This document shows positions 49,324 to 60,900 of a DNA stretch of 64,000 bases, in pieces. The DNA lies in NCBI RefSeq assembly GCF_901933205.1, contig NC_044573.1, positions 59,460,493 to 59,524,492 on the forward strand, read 5' to 3'. The translations under genes and the position numbers were made by a program. The notes under the pieces are model-generated. The model was not told the DNA's origin and searched no databases. It saw nothing but the letters and a program-made list of their open reading frames with translations. The DNA comes from Camarhynchus parvulus. Lineage: Eukaryota; Chordata; Aves; Passeriformes; Thraupidae. Within the stretch, counting starts at the first letter, position 1. Every line of letters starts with the position of its first letter.

Positions 49324-50892
49324 CTAATAGAGAAAGCTTTTATGGAATGACATGAGCAATCACTCTACCAGACATCAGTTATGACTTGTGAGTCTGCTGA
49401 GTATGTATTAATGTGTCTTGATTAATTTCCCTTGGGGATGAAATCTTCCTAAAATTGTAGACAAGATGGCAACCATGATTTTTTAGCAATTGTTTCTGCA
49501 AAAGTATTTTCAGAGAATTAACAATTCCTCAGGTTTATACGAGATGGAGAAATAATTCCATATCTATTCCTCCTTCTTTGAGAGGTCACACATCCCTACC
49601 CCAGCTGACAAATTTACATCACAGGCTGAAGAAGAGAGGGCTATATTTTGTTTGGCATCTCTCCCTGCCCAGATCTCCTTTTCTCTCTGGGTAATATCAG
49701 AAAACCTCTGCCAGGTGTAAACTTTCCTTTTCTGGTGGGCTGTCACTGATCAGCAGTATAGCCACAGATATGAAATGCACATAGATGGGACCCAGTTTTG
49801 CTTTCAGCTGAAAGCCAGTGAGATTGCAAAAATAAATATGAGTATAGTCATGGACTTAAAATATCTTTAATCATACTCCTGTTCCCTTGAGTATGGACTG
49901 ATTGATTGCAGATTCCAATTTTTATTCCAGGCTATCATTAAAATTTGTGAGGGTAAGGTTGAATCATATACTGTGCTTCTTCGGCCTCTTTCTTATTCAA
50001 ATCATAGCCATCTCTTGGTTAACAGGAAGAACCTGAATTAATGCCATTATAATGGATAAATGTGCCAGAGCATTGGCTAATGTTTTTTATATTGTCACTT
50101 ACTCATGTTTGTTTATGCTCAGGATTGCTTTCTTTAGACCATTTTATATTTCGGCAGACTTCTCAACACCCTCATATATATAAATTTCCAATTAACAAGA
50201 AGAGGTGGAAAGAAAAATTTGGATCTCACAGAAATTTGGAACACACCACTATAAAACCAACAGTTATTACAGGCAGACTAATTGGTCTCCTCCAAGCCAA
50301 GCCTTTCTTTCAATTTGGTAACAGGTTTTACAGTAACCTGTATAGGACATTTATGCCTGGATAAGCCAAACAAAGTCACTACCTATCCCATCAGACCTCC
50401 TCAACACTAGAGTTATGCATTACTAAAAAGTCATTTGTGATTGATAAGTTTTACTTATTTCACTTCAAGATTTTCTGATATATGTCTTCTTTCAGATAAG
50501 AGATCAACAATGTGCTCTTGAGGATCTAATGGTAATCTCAAGAATGGTATATCCATTAAGGGAGGGAAGACTGAATTCTCAATTTATTGTACTTTTAAAT
50601 AATTCATTTGCTTCCAAGCCCCCTTAATAAATTGATTACTGAATGTAGCACAACTGGACATAGCAGCACTGTGAGAGGCCTTGAGGCTATGGATTACTTG
50701 TATGCCATTACTCTCCTTAGATAAATCACACAATTCAAATGAAGTTGTTGAATTTTTTTTTGTCAGTAAAGGGACCTATGGTTTGACCTTTACAAATGCA
50801 TTTCAGATGTCTCTTTCTATGAGAGCCTCCTTTACAACCCCCAAATCTCTTAAACTTTGGGAAAAAAAAAACCAAAACAACAAACCCTAAAG

Positions 50893-51557
50893 AGATATCA
50901 TAGGAATCATAGGAAGGCCCTTAAAGATCGTCCAGTTCTAACACCCCTCCCATGGGCAGGGATGCCATCCACCATACTAGGTTCATCAGGTCCCCATCCA
51001 ACCTGGCCTTGAACACTTCAGGGATGAGTTTCTCTGGACAACCTGTTCCAGTGCCTCACCACCATCACAGTAAAGAACTTATTCCAAGTTCCTAATTTAA
51101 ACCTACTTTCTTACAATTTGAGGCCGTTTCCCCTGCCCTGTCTCTACATACTCTTGTAAGTAGTCTCTCTTCATCTTTCATGTATTCTGTCCTCTAGTAA
51201 AGGAAGGCCACAATTAGGTCACTTCAAAGCCTTCTCTTTTCCAGGCTGAACAAGCCCAATTTTCTTAGCCTGTCCTCATAAGAGAGGTTCTCCAACTCTC
51301 TAAACATCTTGGTGTCCCTTCTCTGGACTCACTCTAATATTCATGTCCTTCCTGTGCCTGGGACCCCAGAGCTGGATGCAGCACTTCAGGGGAGGTCTCA
51401 CCAGGGAGGAGCAGAGGGACAGAATCCCCTTCCTTGCCCTGCTGGCTGCACTTCTTTGGATGCAGCCCAGGACACAACTGGCTTTCTAGGCTGCGAGTAC
51501 ATGTTTCTGGGCTATGTACAGCCTCTCATGCACCATCACACCCAAAACTATTTTTAA
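50893..51557 (-). mobile_element. CR1 LINE 3' fragment, about 665 bp
   Basis: Reverse-oriented CR1. The octamer tail lies at the left edge (catcataggaatcataggaag), then the typical text (ccaacctggccttgaacac, ttctctggactcactctaa, gagctggatgcagcacttcagg, aggagcagagggacagaat). It lies between the 52.3 and 49.3 kb exons, in an intron of the minus-strand gene. Confidence 0.95.
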
Positions 51558-52306
51558 GTGTTTCAAGGCCTATCACCTGACAATTCACAAACTACATGCT
51601 CCTTAAAGGTTCTCCAGACAAAATTACCCAGTTCTGCATTTATTTTTTACGCACAAAATATCTGCATGTTTCTTGCATTAATCACAACATGGTAAGCCTG
51701 GGTTAAAAGTGGAAAAGTGCAACTTTATTTTGTATCATGCTGATTTGAAGTTTGTTTCTTTCATCTGTTAACTTTTTACAAACATTTTATTCCCTGAATT
51801 TTAAATGTGCATGTTTACTCAATTAAGCTACAAGTATATGCAGGTTTACCTAATAAGGAAACAGAAGCGATTGTGTGGTTTATCCTGATCACAGACAACT
51901 ATTTAGCCCCAAAAGCTGCTGCTAAAATGATAGGCTCTAGAAAACCTATCTATATATTTTCCTTTTATACTCATTTTTCTATCAGCTTCTTGTTTTCACT
52001 ACCTCAGATTAACACCTGCAAGACCTCATCCAACTCAACCATTCTCTACTGCTGGATATCTTTGTCTACTGCACTTCAGTGGCAACAAATGTTCTAAGGT
52101 CATCTGTCCATTTTTCTTCACAGTTTCTCGCAAATGTGTGTGCAGGGCACATTGAGGTATCTTTTTGGAGCTATTCCAAGACCTGAGGGAATGACTTCAG
52201 CTGAGTTCAAGCTCAAATTTAGTGTTGTGGACTTTAAAGCTCTTCATGCTTTCAAACCACTGCAAGCAGCAGGTACAGGTACAATAATCTAAAAAAATTG
52301 GGCAAC

Positions 52307-52400
52307 CAGTATAGCAATGTGCAATGTACTTTAGCAAGTCCCCAGAAACTTCTAAAGTTTTTCTGGTGTCTTCTCCAATGGCAAAAAACAATGTTTCCTC
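52307..52400 (-). CDS. Unrecognised gene, 94 nt exon
   Basis: It reads EETLFFAIGEDTRKTLEVSG.. LKYIAHCYT, phase 0 to 1. The acceptor (ctcatattcctcattagaaacatag) is moderate and the GTTGCC donor weak. The same frame stays open beyond the donor to a TGA at about 52.2 kb, so a longer terminal-type version cannot be excluded. Both phases fit the neighbouring exons. Confidence 0.5.
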
Positions 52401-53129
52401 CTATGTTTCTAATGAGGAATATGAGCATGAAGCTGTGATGAATGGCATGGGGGTAGAAGTCAACTAGTAAAAGGCTTATAGGCAATGTGGAAAGGTGCAT
52501 TTGCTTAAACACATACATACAGAAAAAGTGTAGCAAGAACTTGTTCAAAACCAAGATGTTCTGTGAATTTTAATGCCTTGATAATCACTGGTCAATGAAT
52601 CACTCAGATATTCTGAATTTCAGTTATCTGTCTTCCAAACACCAGCTCTTGGTGCCGCCTGCTTTAGCCAAACAGTGTCTTACAGAACAAGAGCCTATTA
52701 AAACAGAGACTTGTATAGAACTTTGTCTTTGATGCTTAGACAAACTCAGGGACTAGTTTCTTTCTGGGCTGGACCCTGGCATGAGGAATGCACAGTACAA
52801 TGTAATTTTGAAGGGAAAGAATTCAGTAAAACAATTTATTACAGAACAAGGCCATGCCTTGCTCCTTCTTGAAGGCTATTCCCATGCTATATTTCAGTTG
52901 TCAACTATTTTGTCTGCTCAAAGAAAAAATAAGACAGCACTTGGTCAATAACAGGGAATGTGCTCTTTTTAAAAAAATCACAGGCTATTTTATCAAAACT
53001 GCAGAAATGACAAGCAGACACAAGCAATATCCCATTTCTGGATAGATGATGGAAAATTTTACCCTGAAAGGTGAACATTGCCAGGTATGGTGGTCAAGTG
53101 AGAATGGGACGCCCAGGATGGGAAATTAA

Positions 53130-53205
53130 AGAATGATAGAATAGAACAATAAAATCATTAAGGTTGGAAAAGACTTCAGAATCACTGAGCCCACTCTTTG
53201 AACAA
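53130..53205 (-). mobile_element. Short CR1 3' end fragment
   Basis: Text agaatgatagaatagaac.. aaaatcattaaggttggaaaagact is the CR1 3' end in reverse orientation. It lies about 200 bp from the 53.4 kb exon. Confidence 0.8.
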
Positions 53206-53406
53206 AATGCTACATAGTAATCTCGGTAGTCATACGAGCTTGTCACTATGATGACAAGAATGGGAGCAAGAGCTGCAGAGATACCCTTGCCACCGGGCAG
53301 TTCACCTGTTGCATGTCCTGGTACCGCGTATGTATGTGGTCCCTGTACCACAAGTAGCTGGGCAAATGTGGGATGCTCCTAATTGGAAGGTGTTATTCAG
53401 GTCCAC

Positions 53407-53556
53407 CTGTGCACACGATATACAGCAGTGAATCCCCATATTTTTTAGATCTTCTGACTGCCTCAAATTTGCTTCCAAAAAGCAGCTGTATGCAGGGAGG
53501 CTGTTGAAAGGAGTCAGTAAGACCCTCAGCATTGTCTCTTCCTCTTCAGTCCTCTT
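53407..53556 (-). CDS. Unrecognised gene, 150 nt exon
   Basis: 50 codons, phase 0 to 0, between acceptor ccaacactcttgtcttgag and donor CACAG|GTGGAC. It reads KRTEEEETMLRVLLTPFNSL then NLRQSEDLKNMGIHCCISCA. The second half has the length and Leu/Ala pattern of an armadillo helix pair. Two other frames are partly open (for example KFEAVRRSKKYGDSLLY), but this one connects to the next exon at a proper acceptor. Confidence 0.55.
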
Positions 53557-53919
53557 CTCAAGACAAGAGTGTTGGCTGCTGATTCTCTGTCAAATTAGCA
53601 TGCTCTCAAAAAGGCTCTGTGAGTACTAGGCTTTAAAATAACACATTTAATTGAAATTGAAAGTATATTTCATAGAGGTATTCTTTTCAGAAGTCAAAAT
53701 ACAGTGAAATGCCTGCCATGGGCATTGCTGTATAACACCAAGAAAATCTCAATCAATACAATTCTCAATATTCTTTAGGATCTCCAACCTCAAAGAGCCT
53801 TCAAGGCCTGGGATCTTGCTAAGGCTCACAAAATAAATGAGCAGATTTTCTCAAAGGAAGCAAATGTTCAGAGAGGTGGAAAGTTGGATGGGAGCAGCAG
53901 GATAATGAGAATACTTGAC

Positions 53920-53991
53920 TATCTTTTTTTGAAAATTTTCATTTAAATCTCCCCAAATCTCCTTGTGCTCTAGGACAATGGTTAAAGGTTC
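53920..53991 (-). CDS. Unrecognised gene, exon with unclear 3' end
   Basis: An outstanding acceptor (cctcttccttttttttctttttcag) opens a frame reading EPLTIVLEHKEIWGDLNENF. No strong donor follows. GTCAAG after 53920 would keep phase 0, and GTATTC after 53915 gives phase 2. Without a donor the frame runs to a TGA at about 53.85 kb. Confidence 0.45.
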
Positions 53992-54393
53992 CTGAAAAAG
54001 AAAAAAAAGGAAGAGGGAAATATTTTTCTTGGCTAGGAATATGTAATTTACTATAACATATCTAGATTTTACATACTGTTCAAATACCATAGGAAAATGT
54101 GGATTGTATCATATAGCACTGAAATACTGCTAATTTAAGATATTTTGCTGTGAAATGATATATTGTGCTAGACATCTGTCAGTCACTACAGATATAATTA
54201 AGTGATAGCCTGTGCTAAAAAAATATGTTATGACAGGCTTAGCAACACCCAAAACTATAAAGGGAAAGTTTTAACTGGGAATGCAAAGAGGGTAGAGGCA
54301 TCTAGTAGAGTTTCAGAACCAGTTTCTTGAAACTGACAGAGATTTATTTGGCACTTTATTTAGATGTTGCAATTATTAAGATAAAGACCATAC

Positions 54394-54421
54394 CTTCCTT
54401 AAATTCCAAATAGCCCTCAGG
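54394..54421 (-). CDS. Unrecognised gene, 28 nt exon, most 5' one linked in phase
   Basis: Acceptor aaaatcattccctccag and donor AAG|GTATGG are both good. Phase 2 to 0 reads LRAIWNLRK and joins the next exon in frame. Exons further upstream could not be chosen with confidence between 54.4 and 56.1 kb. Confidence 0.4.
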
Positions 54422-54974
54422 CTGGAGGGAATGATTTTACTATGGGGTGTCTCCATCATTCTGCTATTATATTAGACTTGCATTTAGCATACAGCTTGTT
54501 CACTCAGTTTTTAAAAGACGTGACAGGTAATATAGATTTGCTTGCTCTTAATTGAAAATGGGAAACCTGCAAAACATTTAGAGCTCTAAAAATATAAAAG
54601 CTGGGGTAAAAAATAAATCCATTCATGTCATACAGCATAAAAAAAAAATCTCAAACCTGAAGTGTAAGTATTTGTCAGGATGCCAAGTATGGTAGAAGGA
54701 CACATACAGTGAACTACACATAACAGTTCAACAGATGCACACACATGAGGAAAAAGTGGAGTCACATCCACACCTCACCCCTACCTCTCAAGCCTGAACT
54801 TTCTAGTCAAGGAAAGAGTAGCTATCAAAGTACTTTTCATTGCTTTTTAATAGTAGTGGAAGAATGGGTAAGGATGAAATCTCAAGAGACTCTTACTGAA
54901 ACACATGTAAGCTGTCTGGATACAGCCCAGATGATTGTACATCATCAGTGGGATCCATCACCTCTGTGATGAAA

Positions 54975-55004
54975 TGAAATAAGCAACAATGAAATAAGCA
55001 ACAA
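54975..55004. repeat. Two-copy tandem duplication, 15 bp unit
   Basis: Exact repeat of tgaaataagcaacaa at 54975-54989 and 54990-55004. Confidence 0.85.
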
Positions 55005-56162
55005 CCTGGAGCTGCACATTCACCATCAGCTATCAACCTCTCCCCCACTCCAGATGTGGCGATCTGCAGTGCTGACCACAGGATAGAGCTGCAAGCCTGT
55101 CATGGAGGTAAAGGGGAAGGAGACGTTAGTCTTTCTCTCCTCTGCCCTCCCAAACAACTCACAAGTTATCTGGCTTGAAGCCACTTTCACAGTGTTAGTT
55201 GTATAGCTCCCAGCATGAAGGCAGGCATCAGATACCCACGTACTCCCTCACCCTGGTATCACTTGGTGCATCTTTTTCATTAGCAACAGAAATGGTCATG
55301 TATCCTCAGGCATCAGAAGCTGGCCTGGCACACTTTCTTTCTTTCACCTTGGTCAGAAAAATTTCCCATCTGGTACATGACCGATCCTTCCTGAAATACT
55401 GGGTGTCATGAGATCATCTCACACAGCTCCCATTCTTCTTGAAGTTCAAACAAAGAGTCAGTGTTCACCGAAGCACATCATTTTACAGCTCAGAGTAAGC
55501 ATGCAAGTGGGTTTTCAGCTGCTCCACCCAAAGGAAGGACAGGGTTTCCAGGTGTAGAGTTTTTTTAGGGTTGGGTGTGTGTGAACGATGTGGTATCTTG
55601 TATAACATGTTGTGATTCCCTTTTTTTTTTTTCTGCTGTGAAAACCTAAGGGCTTGTGGGGCTTAAAGGTAAACCTATCAATTGCCAGACAATGGCTGGA
55701 AAGGATTTTGAATCACAGCAAACCCTTGATGAACCTGGATTGAATTTCGAATTTGCAATAAAACCTGTGTGTTTCCAGCGGTTTCAGTTTCAGTTGTAAT
55801 CATTATACAACATCTCTAATTACAAGTTGCCATGCGAAAAAGAAAATCTAATAAAAAATAAGTTAAAATAATTTGAGGAGATTGTGTTTATTTAAAGGTA
55901 AATTCCAGCACTGGTGGCTTTTTCTGCTATTCCAAATGCTTTTTGGAGTTCTAAGCTCTGGAAGCATAAGGACCTGCAGTGCTTTTAGAAACAGAGAACA
56001 AGGCCTTTATTCTAGGGCATACCTGGGGTCTGGATCAGGAGAGAGTATCCTTTGTCACAACCCACGGATGTCAGAGTCGCACAGCTGCACACAGACCTGT
56101 CTGAAAGGTCAGACAGTGATCACGCGTGGAAATAATAGGATAATGGCAATACTGTTTATTAC

Positions 56163-56282
56163 CATCCCAACTAAGAACAATGAGCCTTTACTGGCGTTAG
56201 GAGCCAGACAAGTGTTGCCAAAGAAAGCAAAAACACGAGCCCTGACTCGAGGATACAGCCAGGCTGTTTGATGCACGCTCAT
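56163..56282 (-). CDS. Candidate first coding exon of the minus-strand gene
   Basis: Next to the CpG island, on the minus strand, ATG at 56282-56280 opens 40 codons (MSVHQTAWLYPRVRARVFAF.. SLFLVGM) up to a GTAATA donor. The same frame is open upstream into the island, as expected in G+C-rich sequence, so the ATG is not firmly set. The link to the 54.4 kb exon needs at least one more exon, because phase 0 does not meet phase 2. Confidence 0.25.
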
Positions 56283-56319
56283 AATACCAAGCTCGCCACT
56301 CGATCCATACGGCGTTTCC

Positions 56320-57990
56320 AAGAGCGGGATGAGCCAACAGATGCCACCCGAGGCGTGGGGACCGTCCCCCGAAACCAGCTCCCGAGACCCGCCGCCCCCG
56401 GCCGCGCTCCCTGCCCCGACCTCCCGCCCCTCCGGCTCAGCCGGCGCCCTCTCCCTTCCGCCCCTCTCCTCCTTCTCCTCCAGAAGCAGCAGGTTTCCCT
56501 CAGGCGGGAGGTTGAGAGCGGGGGGCTCGCAAAACCGCCTGAAGCTGCTCCTGTGCCGTGCCGAGCCGAGCGGAGCCGCACTGAGCCAGGCTGCGCCGTG
56601 CCGGAGAGGGCGGAGAAGAGCCGAGCCGAACGGTGCCAGGGAAAGCCGCGCCGGGGGAAGCCGATCCGAGCGGAGCGGAGGCGATCCGGGCAGCGCCGCT
56701 CCGAGCCGGTGCTGCCGCCGCGCCTGCAGCAGGAGGCGCTGCCGGGCGCCGCTGCGCCCGCGCCGGGCTGCGGGCCGGAGTCCCACATTCCCCGTGCCAA
56801 GTGCCGGGGAGCGGGGGTTGGACGTGCGCGCTCGGCTCCTCCCTCCCGCCCCACTCGCCCAGCAGCAAAGTAACTCCGGAGTACGAGGGGAATCGGTGCC
56901 ACCGCCGCCGCCGCGCTCGTCGCGCCGCAGACGGCTGCCCCAGCGGGCGGCCCCGGGGGCCAGCGGGCGCCCCTCGGCGCGGGGCTCTCCTGGCGAGGGG
57001 CGCGGCGAGAGGGGCGGTCGAGGCGCGCTCCGCCCGCCGCCGCCGCGGGCCGGGGCAGCACCGGCCTCTTTCAGAAACTTCTCCGCAAGTCGGCATGGGC
57101 AGGGGGCCGGCGCCGCCGCCTCGCTGCCGCTGCTGGCGGCGCTCGCCCTGCTGGCCGGCCGCTCGCCCGCCCTGCTCGGGGCGGCCCGGGCCCAGCTCTC
57201 GGCAGGTGAGTTCTTGCTCGGCGCCCAGGTACGGGCGTGCGGTGCGGCGGGGTCGCGCCGTGCCCGGGCTACCTGCCGGGAAAGGGAGGAGAAGGAAGGG
57301 GAGAGTGCTGGGAAGGTCCCGCATGCTCCGGGACCCGGCTCCCGCCCGAGGAGAGGCGGTGGGGCTGCAGGGGGGCTGCCCCCACACCCCCAACCCCTCC
57401 GCTCTGCGGGGAGCGGAGGGCGAGCCACGCGTGTGCGCGGGCTGCCGGCGCGGGGCTTGCAGGGGCGGGCAGAGCGTGGGCTTCGGACGCCTTACAAACT
57501 CCCCTTCCTCACCTCCTCCTCCTTCTCTCCCCCGGCCAGCCTTCCAGGTGCCGGCGGGGTTGGAGCTGTTGTCGCCCCTTCCCCCGCTCAAACTTTTCCC
57601 GGCGTTTCCCTGCCTGGCGCGGAGAGCGCAGCCCGGCCGCTCCCCTCGCCCCGAGGCGTGGGGCGGGCAGACACGAGCTGCCGCCGGCCGCTGGGATCCC
57701 CCCTCCCAACATTAAAAAAAGAGTGGCGGGTGAAAAACGGGAGGGAAAGCTCCGATAGGGTCGGCGTCTGTTTTGTGTGAAAGCCGCGAATTTCTCGCCC
57801 CTTTCTCCCTGGCCGCCCAACACCACGGGGTTTTGCGGAATTAAAGCCCGCGGGGCCGGGCGGTGGGAGCTGCGGCCGGCGCGGTGGTGAGTTGTTGGTC
57901 CCGGCAGAGCCTCGGGGCAGAGAGCCTGGGGCTGGAGCGGCCGCTCCTGGAGGAGGGGGCAGCATCTCCCGTGCTGTGCCAGGGTGATGC
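56320..57990. promoter_or_regulatory. CpG island promoter of the phosphatase gene, possibly bidirectional
   Basis: An abrupt change from A+T-rich DNA to about 1.6 kb very rich in G+C with frequent CpG. It covers the phosphatase signal-peptide exon and its 5' UTR. The many long overlapping open frames here on both strands arise from the lack of A+T-rich stop codons and should not be taken as genes. A possible minus-strand first exon begins just outside its left edge. Confidence 0.85.
57095..57205 (+). CDS. PTPRK: Exon 1 of a type IIB receptor tyrosine phosphatase, PTPRK-like, apparent 1 nt frame break
   Basis: The exon ends at 57205 before a perfect GTGAGT donor. From 57121 one frame reads SLPLLAALALLAGRSPALL then GAARAQLSA plus a final G, a textbook signal peptide. 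PTPRK exon 1 encodes an N-terminus ending ..QGQFSAG before GCTFDDG, and PTPRT has ..ARAQSAAGGC, with the intron after the first base of a Gly codon, exactly as here. These are adhesion phosphatases (MAM, Ig and fibronectin repeats, two cytosolic phosphatase domains). The only nearby ATG, at 57095, is in another frame (MGRGPAPP then RCRCWRR). One extra base between 57097 and 57120 would put it in frame. I favour a base missed in the GC-rich stretch. PTPRK over PTPRT is a judgement. Confidence 0.6.
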
Positions 57991-60900
57991 GGGGGGCACT
58001 GGGGACTCGTGTGCCGGACCGTCACCCCCACCTGCTCCGCTGTAGTTTATGAAGCCCCCTTCGTTTGCTTGGGTGAAGCTTTATTGTGAACGTGCTCTTA
58101 TTGTTTGCGGCGTGAAGTATGAAGTATTACACCATGGACTAACTGACTGGCTGAAATAGGCTTAAGGCTCTCGTTTTTCTTTCTTCCCTCCCCCCTCGTT
58201 TGAATAGTACTTGCAATTGCATCGGGTGCATCGGTTGGATAGGCATTTGAGATCTTTATCATACGATACTGATTTGAAACTTGCTATTAATAAAAGTATC
58301 TACACTCTTGAGACTTTAAAGGACTGATGTACAGTCGGGGACTTTTGTTTTTTTCCTCCTGGTCCTCCTATAAATTAGTTTTTAATTGAGACATTTGAAA
58401 TGTCATCAATTAAGAAAGATGCTAAAGGAATGCTGGTCTGAGCAGTTTACATCCATCCTTGTGTCTTTGGTGTGTACAATTTAATGTCTCTATCAGAATT
58501 GTAAAATTATGTAAGCATCTACGAGCCCTTTACCGGGGGAAGGGAAATGTACCATCTACACAGCTGGTATGTTGTAGGAACAGCTAAAATAAAATATTCC
58601 CATGCGTAATATCTTTTCATTCAAAACCATAGTTAAGTTAGACCAGTGATTTTTGCTTTACTCCAAACTCATCAGACTAATGTTAACACCAAAGGTAACA
58701 CTTACGTAAAGATTTTTTATAAGCTTGTTCACTGGTGTAAGGAGAGTAGGAAGTTCTGATAACTTATATGGGCTGTGGTATTTTATGCTGAAAACGTGGC
58801 ATGCAGCCCATTTTGAATTGCAAGTACAAGCAGTCTGGTTGGTACTGTGGGGTATGTGTTAGGTAAGTGGAAAAGAATGTTCAATATCCTTCTGACCAGA
58901 GTAGGTGAAGCTTGTCAAGGAGTTGAACAATTGTATCTAGGAAACACAAGATTAATTTTTTTTTTTTTGGTGTGTATAGCATGTCAGCAGCTGGAGACTA
59001 GTTTCTATTGCCAAGGATCAAGAATACTGATGTGTTGCACCAGTCAGAGGTTTGTTAATCGCAGACACTCAGACGTTTTTTGAAGGTTTAGTGGAATGCA
59101 GTTGCTAGTAGCTTGTTCTGTCATTGTACTTGGCTTGAGGTATGGTTCTTGCCCTCTTATTAAATACATTTGATATCCACAAGTAGAGCTATGCCCTACT
59201 GAATTTAATAATTGCCACAAACTTTGTTTCATTACTTACTCTAAGCCAGTCCCAGGAGTGTGTGTGTGTGTTTGTGATTCTGTTGATGAAACTTCTTTAT
59301 TTTGGTGTTAGTGGATGCACACACGAAAGTTTGAGCTCACTTGTCCCAGTGAGAGCCTTTCTATAGCCTACAATGAGAAGTTTCTCTTTTTGGTGTACAC
59401 TGGAGCATCTGTTTTATACCTAGGTATCTCAGTTGTTTAACGTGAGTACTGTTTTGCAATCATCTTTCTTTGATTGCCTTCCACCATCCTCACTGTAATA
59501 TGTGAAGTGAGGATGCTCAGTACGGCTTGGAAAAGCCTGTGCTTTTCCAAGTTAAACTAAACATATCTAATTCTCAGCTCCCTTTTTATTAATATTCTTT
59601 TCCTCTGAATTGCAAGAATTGAAAACTGTTAATTTTCCTTTGTCATTAATGAAGGTATTAAGTCAGTCTGGACCTTTCACAAATCTCTATCTCATTGTAA
59701 TTAGATTTTTATTTTCTTTTTATGATGCTCTCTACTACTCCTGAGCATGAACGATAGCAAGATCCAGAATTCTTCATAAAAACTTGGACATGTTTATTAA
59801 GGGTCTGATCAAATTACAGAGTATGAATTTTTTGAGAGTTGGCCTTCTTCGGGAACTGTGTGTGATAGTTTGCCGTCTGTTCTTCCTTCTAACATATTCC
59901 GTGAAAGCAAATGAGAAGGAGCTGCAGAAACTTAGGAAAAAGAGCAAGACACATTTTATCATTTGTTGCTGTCTCAGAAATTGTGCTTGTATGTCTTCTC
60001 CGCCCCCTTCGCACATAATCGAGACATTGTATCTTTTGTTTTTCTCCCCAGATTTCAAATGAAAAAAGCCCCAAGCAAACAAGCAGCTTCTCTCTGCCCC
60101 CTCCCCTGCCCCCTTCCCCCCAGCCGCAGCCCTAATCCGCAGTGTAATGTTTTCTGGTCTCTGTAGATTGTTTCTTTACACCGCTGCTTTCCATGACCCT
60201 TCAACTTGGGTGCGTGCCTGTCAGAATCTAGGCCAAAATGTTTTGGCAGCGTGTTCTCTGTTGAAGTCTAGCTATTCCTTATATAGCACCTCCTTTCATC
60301 TGCAACTCCTACAGTTCGATAAAGAACAAGTTCAGCTTGTTTTCACAACTCACTCACTTTAAACTTATATTTTTTTAAATTTTATTTTTAGCAATTTGCA
60401 TATTTTCAATTTTTAAGGGGAAAAAAGGAATATTAAACAAAAAAAAATTGAAGAATGCTGCTGGCTTGTCAACTGCTGATAGAAATATGCATTGCACTGC
60501 CTCTGATGGTGTCTATGCAAGTGTGTGAGGTTTTTAGTTACTAAATAAAGGATATGAGGATAAAAGCTCTAGATGCATCTGCTTACCTGAAGTTATTTAG
60601 CTGTGGTATTTCAGACCAAAGGGACAGTTAAGCATAAAAAATACTGGATGTTTTATGAGTTCAAATCATTTATTAGAATTATGAGTTCAAGTCATTTATT
60701 AGAATAGTTAGACTTTTGCATGTGAAGTAGTTAGTGTCACAAATTAACATGCAAGAGTAAATATTTCTAAGTTAATCCTTTCCCCTTCCCCTGATAAAAT
60801 AGTTATAATCTGTCTTTGGGAGTGAATCTGACTGATAAATCTGATAAAATAAAGTAGAAGATATTATTTGTTTTATAGACTTTTTTCCATTAAATATACT

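Larger units (their letters stand above)
28834..56282 (-). other. Unrecognised multi-exon protein-coding gene (gene-level span)
   Basis: On the minus strand, about 20 short open segments are each bounded by a splice acceptor and a GT donor. In order, their codon phases match at each junction from 54,421 down to a TAA stop at 28,834, and I met no stop or shift along the main path. The joined product is at least ~630 residues. The half encoded from 54.4 to 43.8 kb looks like a helical repeat (armadillo/HEAT-like), with segments such as NLRQSEDLKNMGIHCCISCA and LGHEATYFLAILQRILRTLM across a junction. The middle part is cysteine-rich (YGKCLRCLNPHPSSIGFCDK). The last 58 residues are basic and helical. 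I do not recognise the family. A meiotic or DNA-repair armadillo protein is only a guess. The start is unresolved; a candidate first exon is at 56,163-56,282. Intron donors are mostly GTAAG/GTGAG, a few are weak. Confidence 0.6.

Noticed and set aside
56109..57826. Several open frames of 170-480 codons on both strands in the CpG island
   Set aside because: They overlap each other in many frames, are dominated by Pro, Arg, Ala and Gly, and result from few A+T-rich stop codons. Only the short signal-peptide frame at 57121-57205 with its donor is supported, and possibly 56163-56282.
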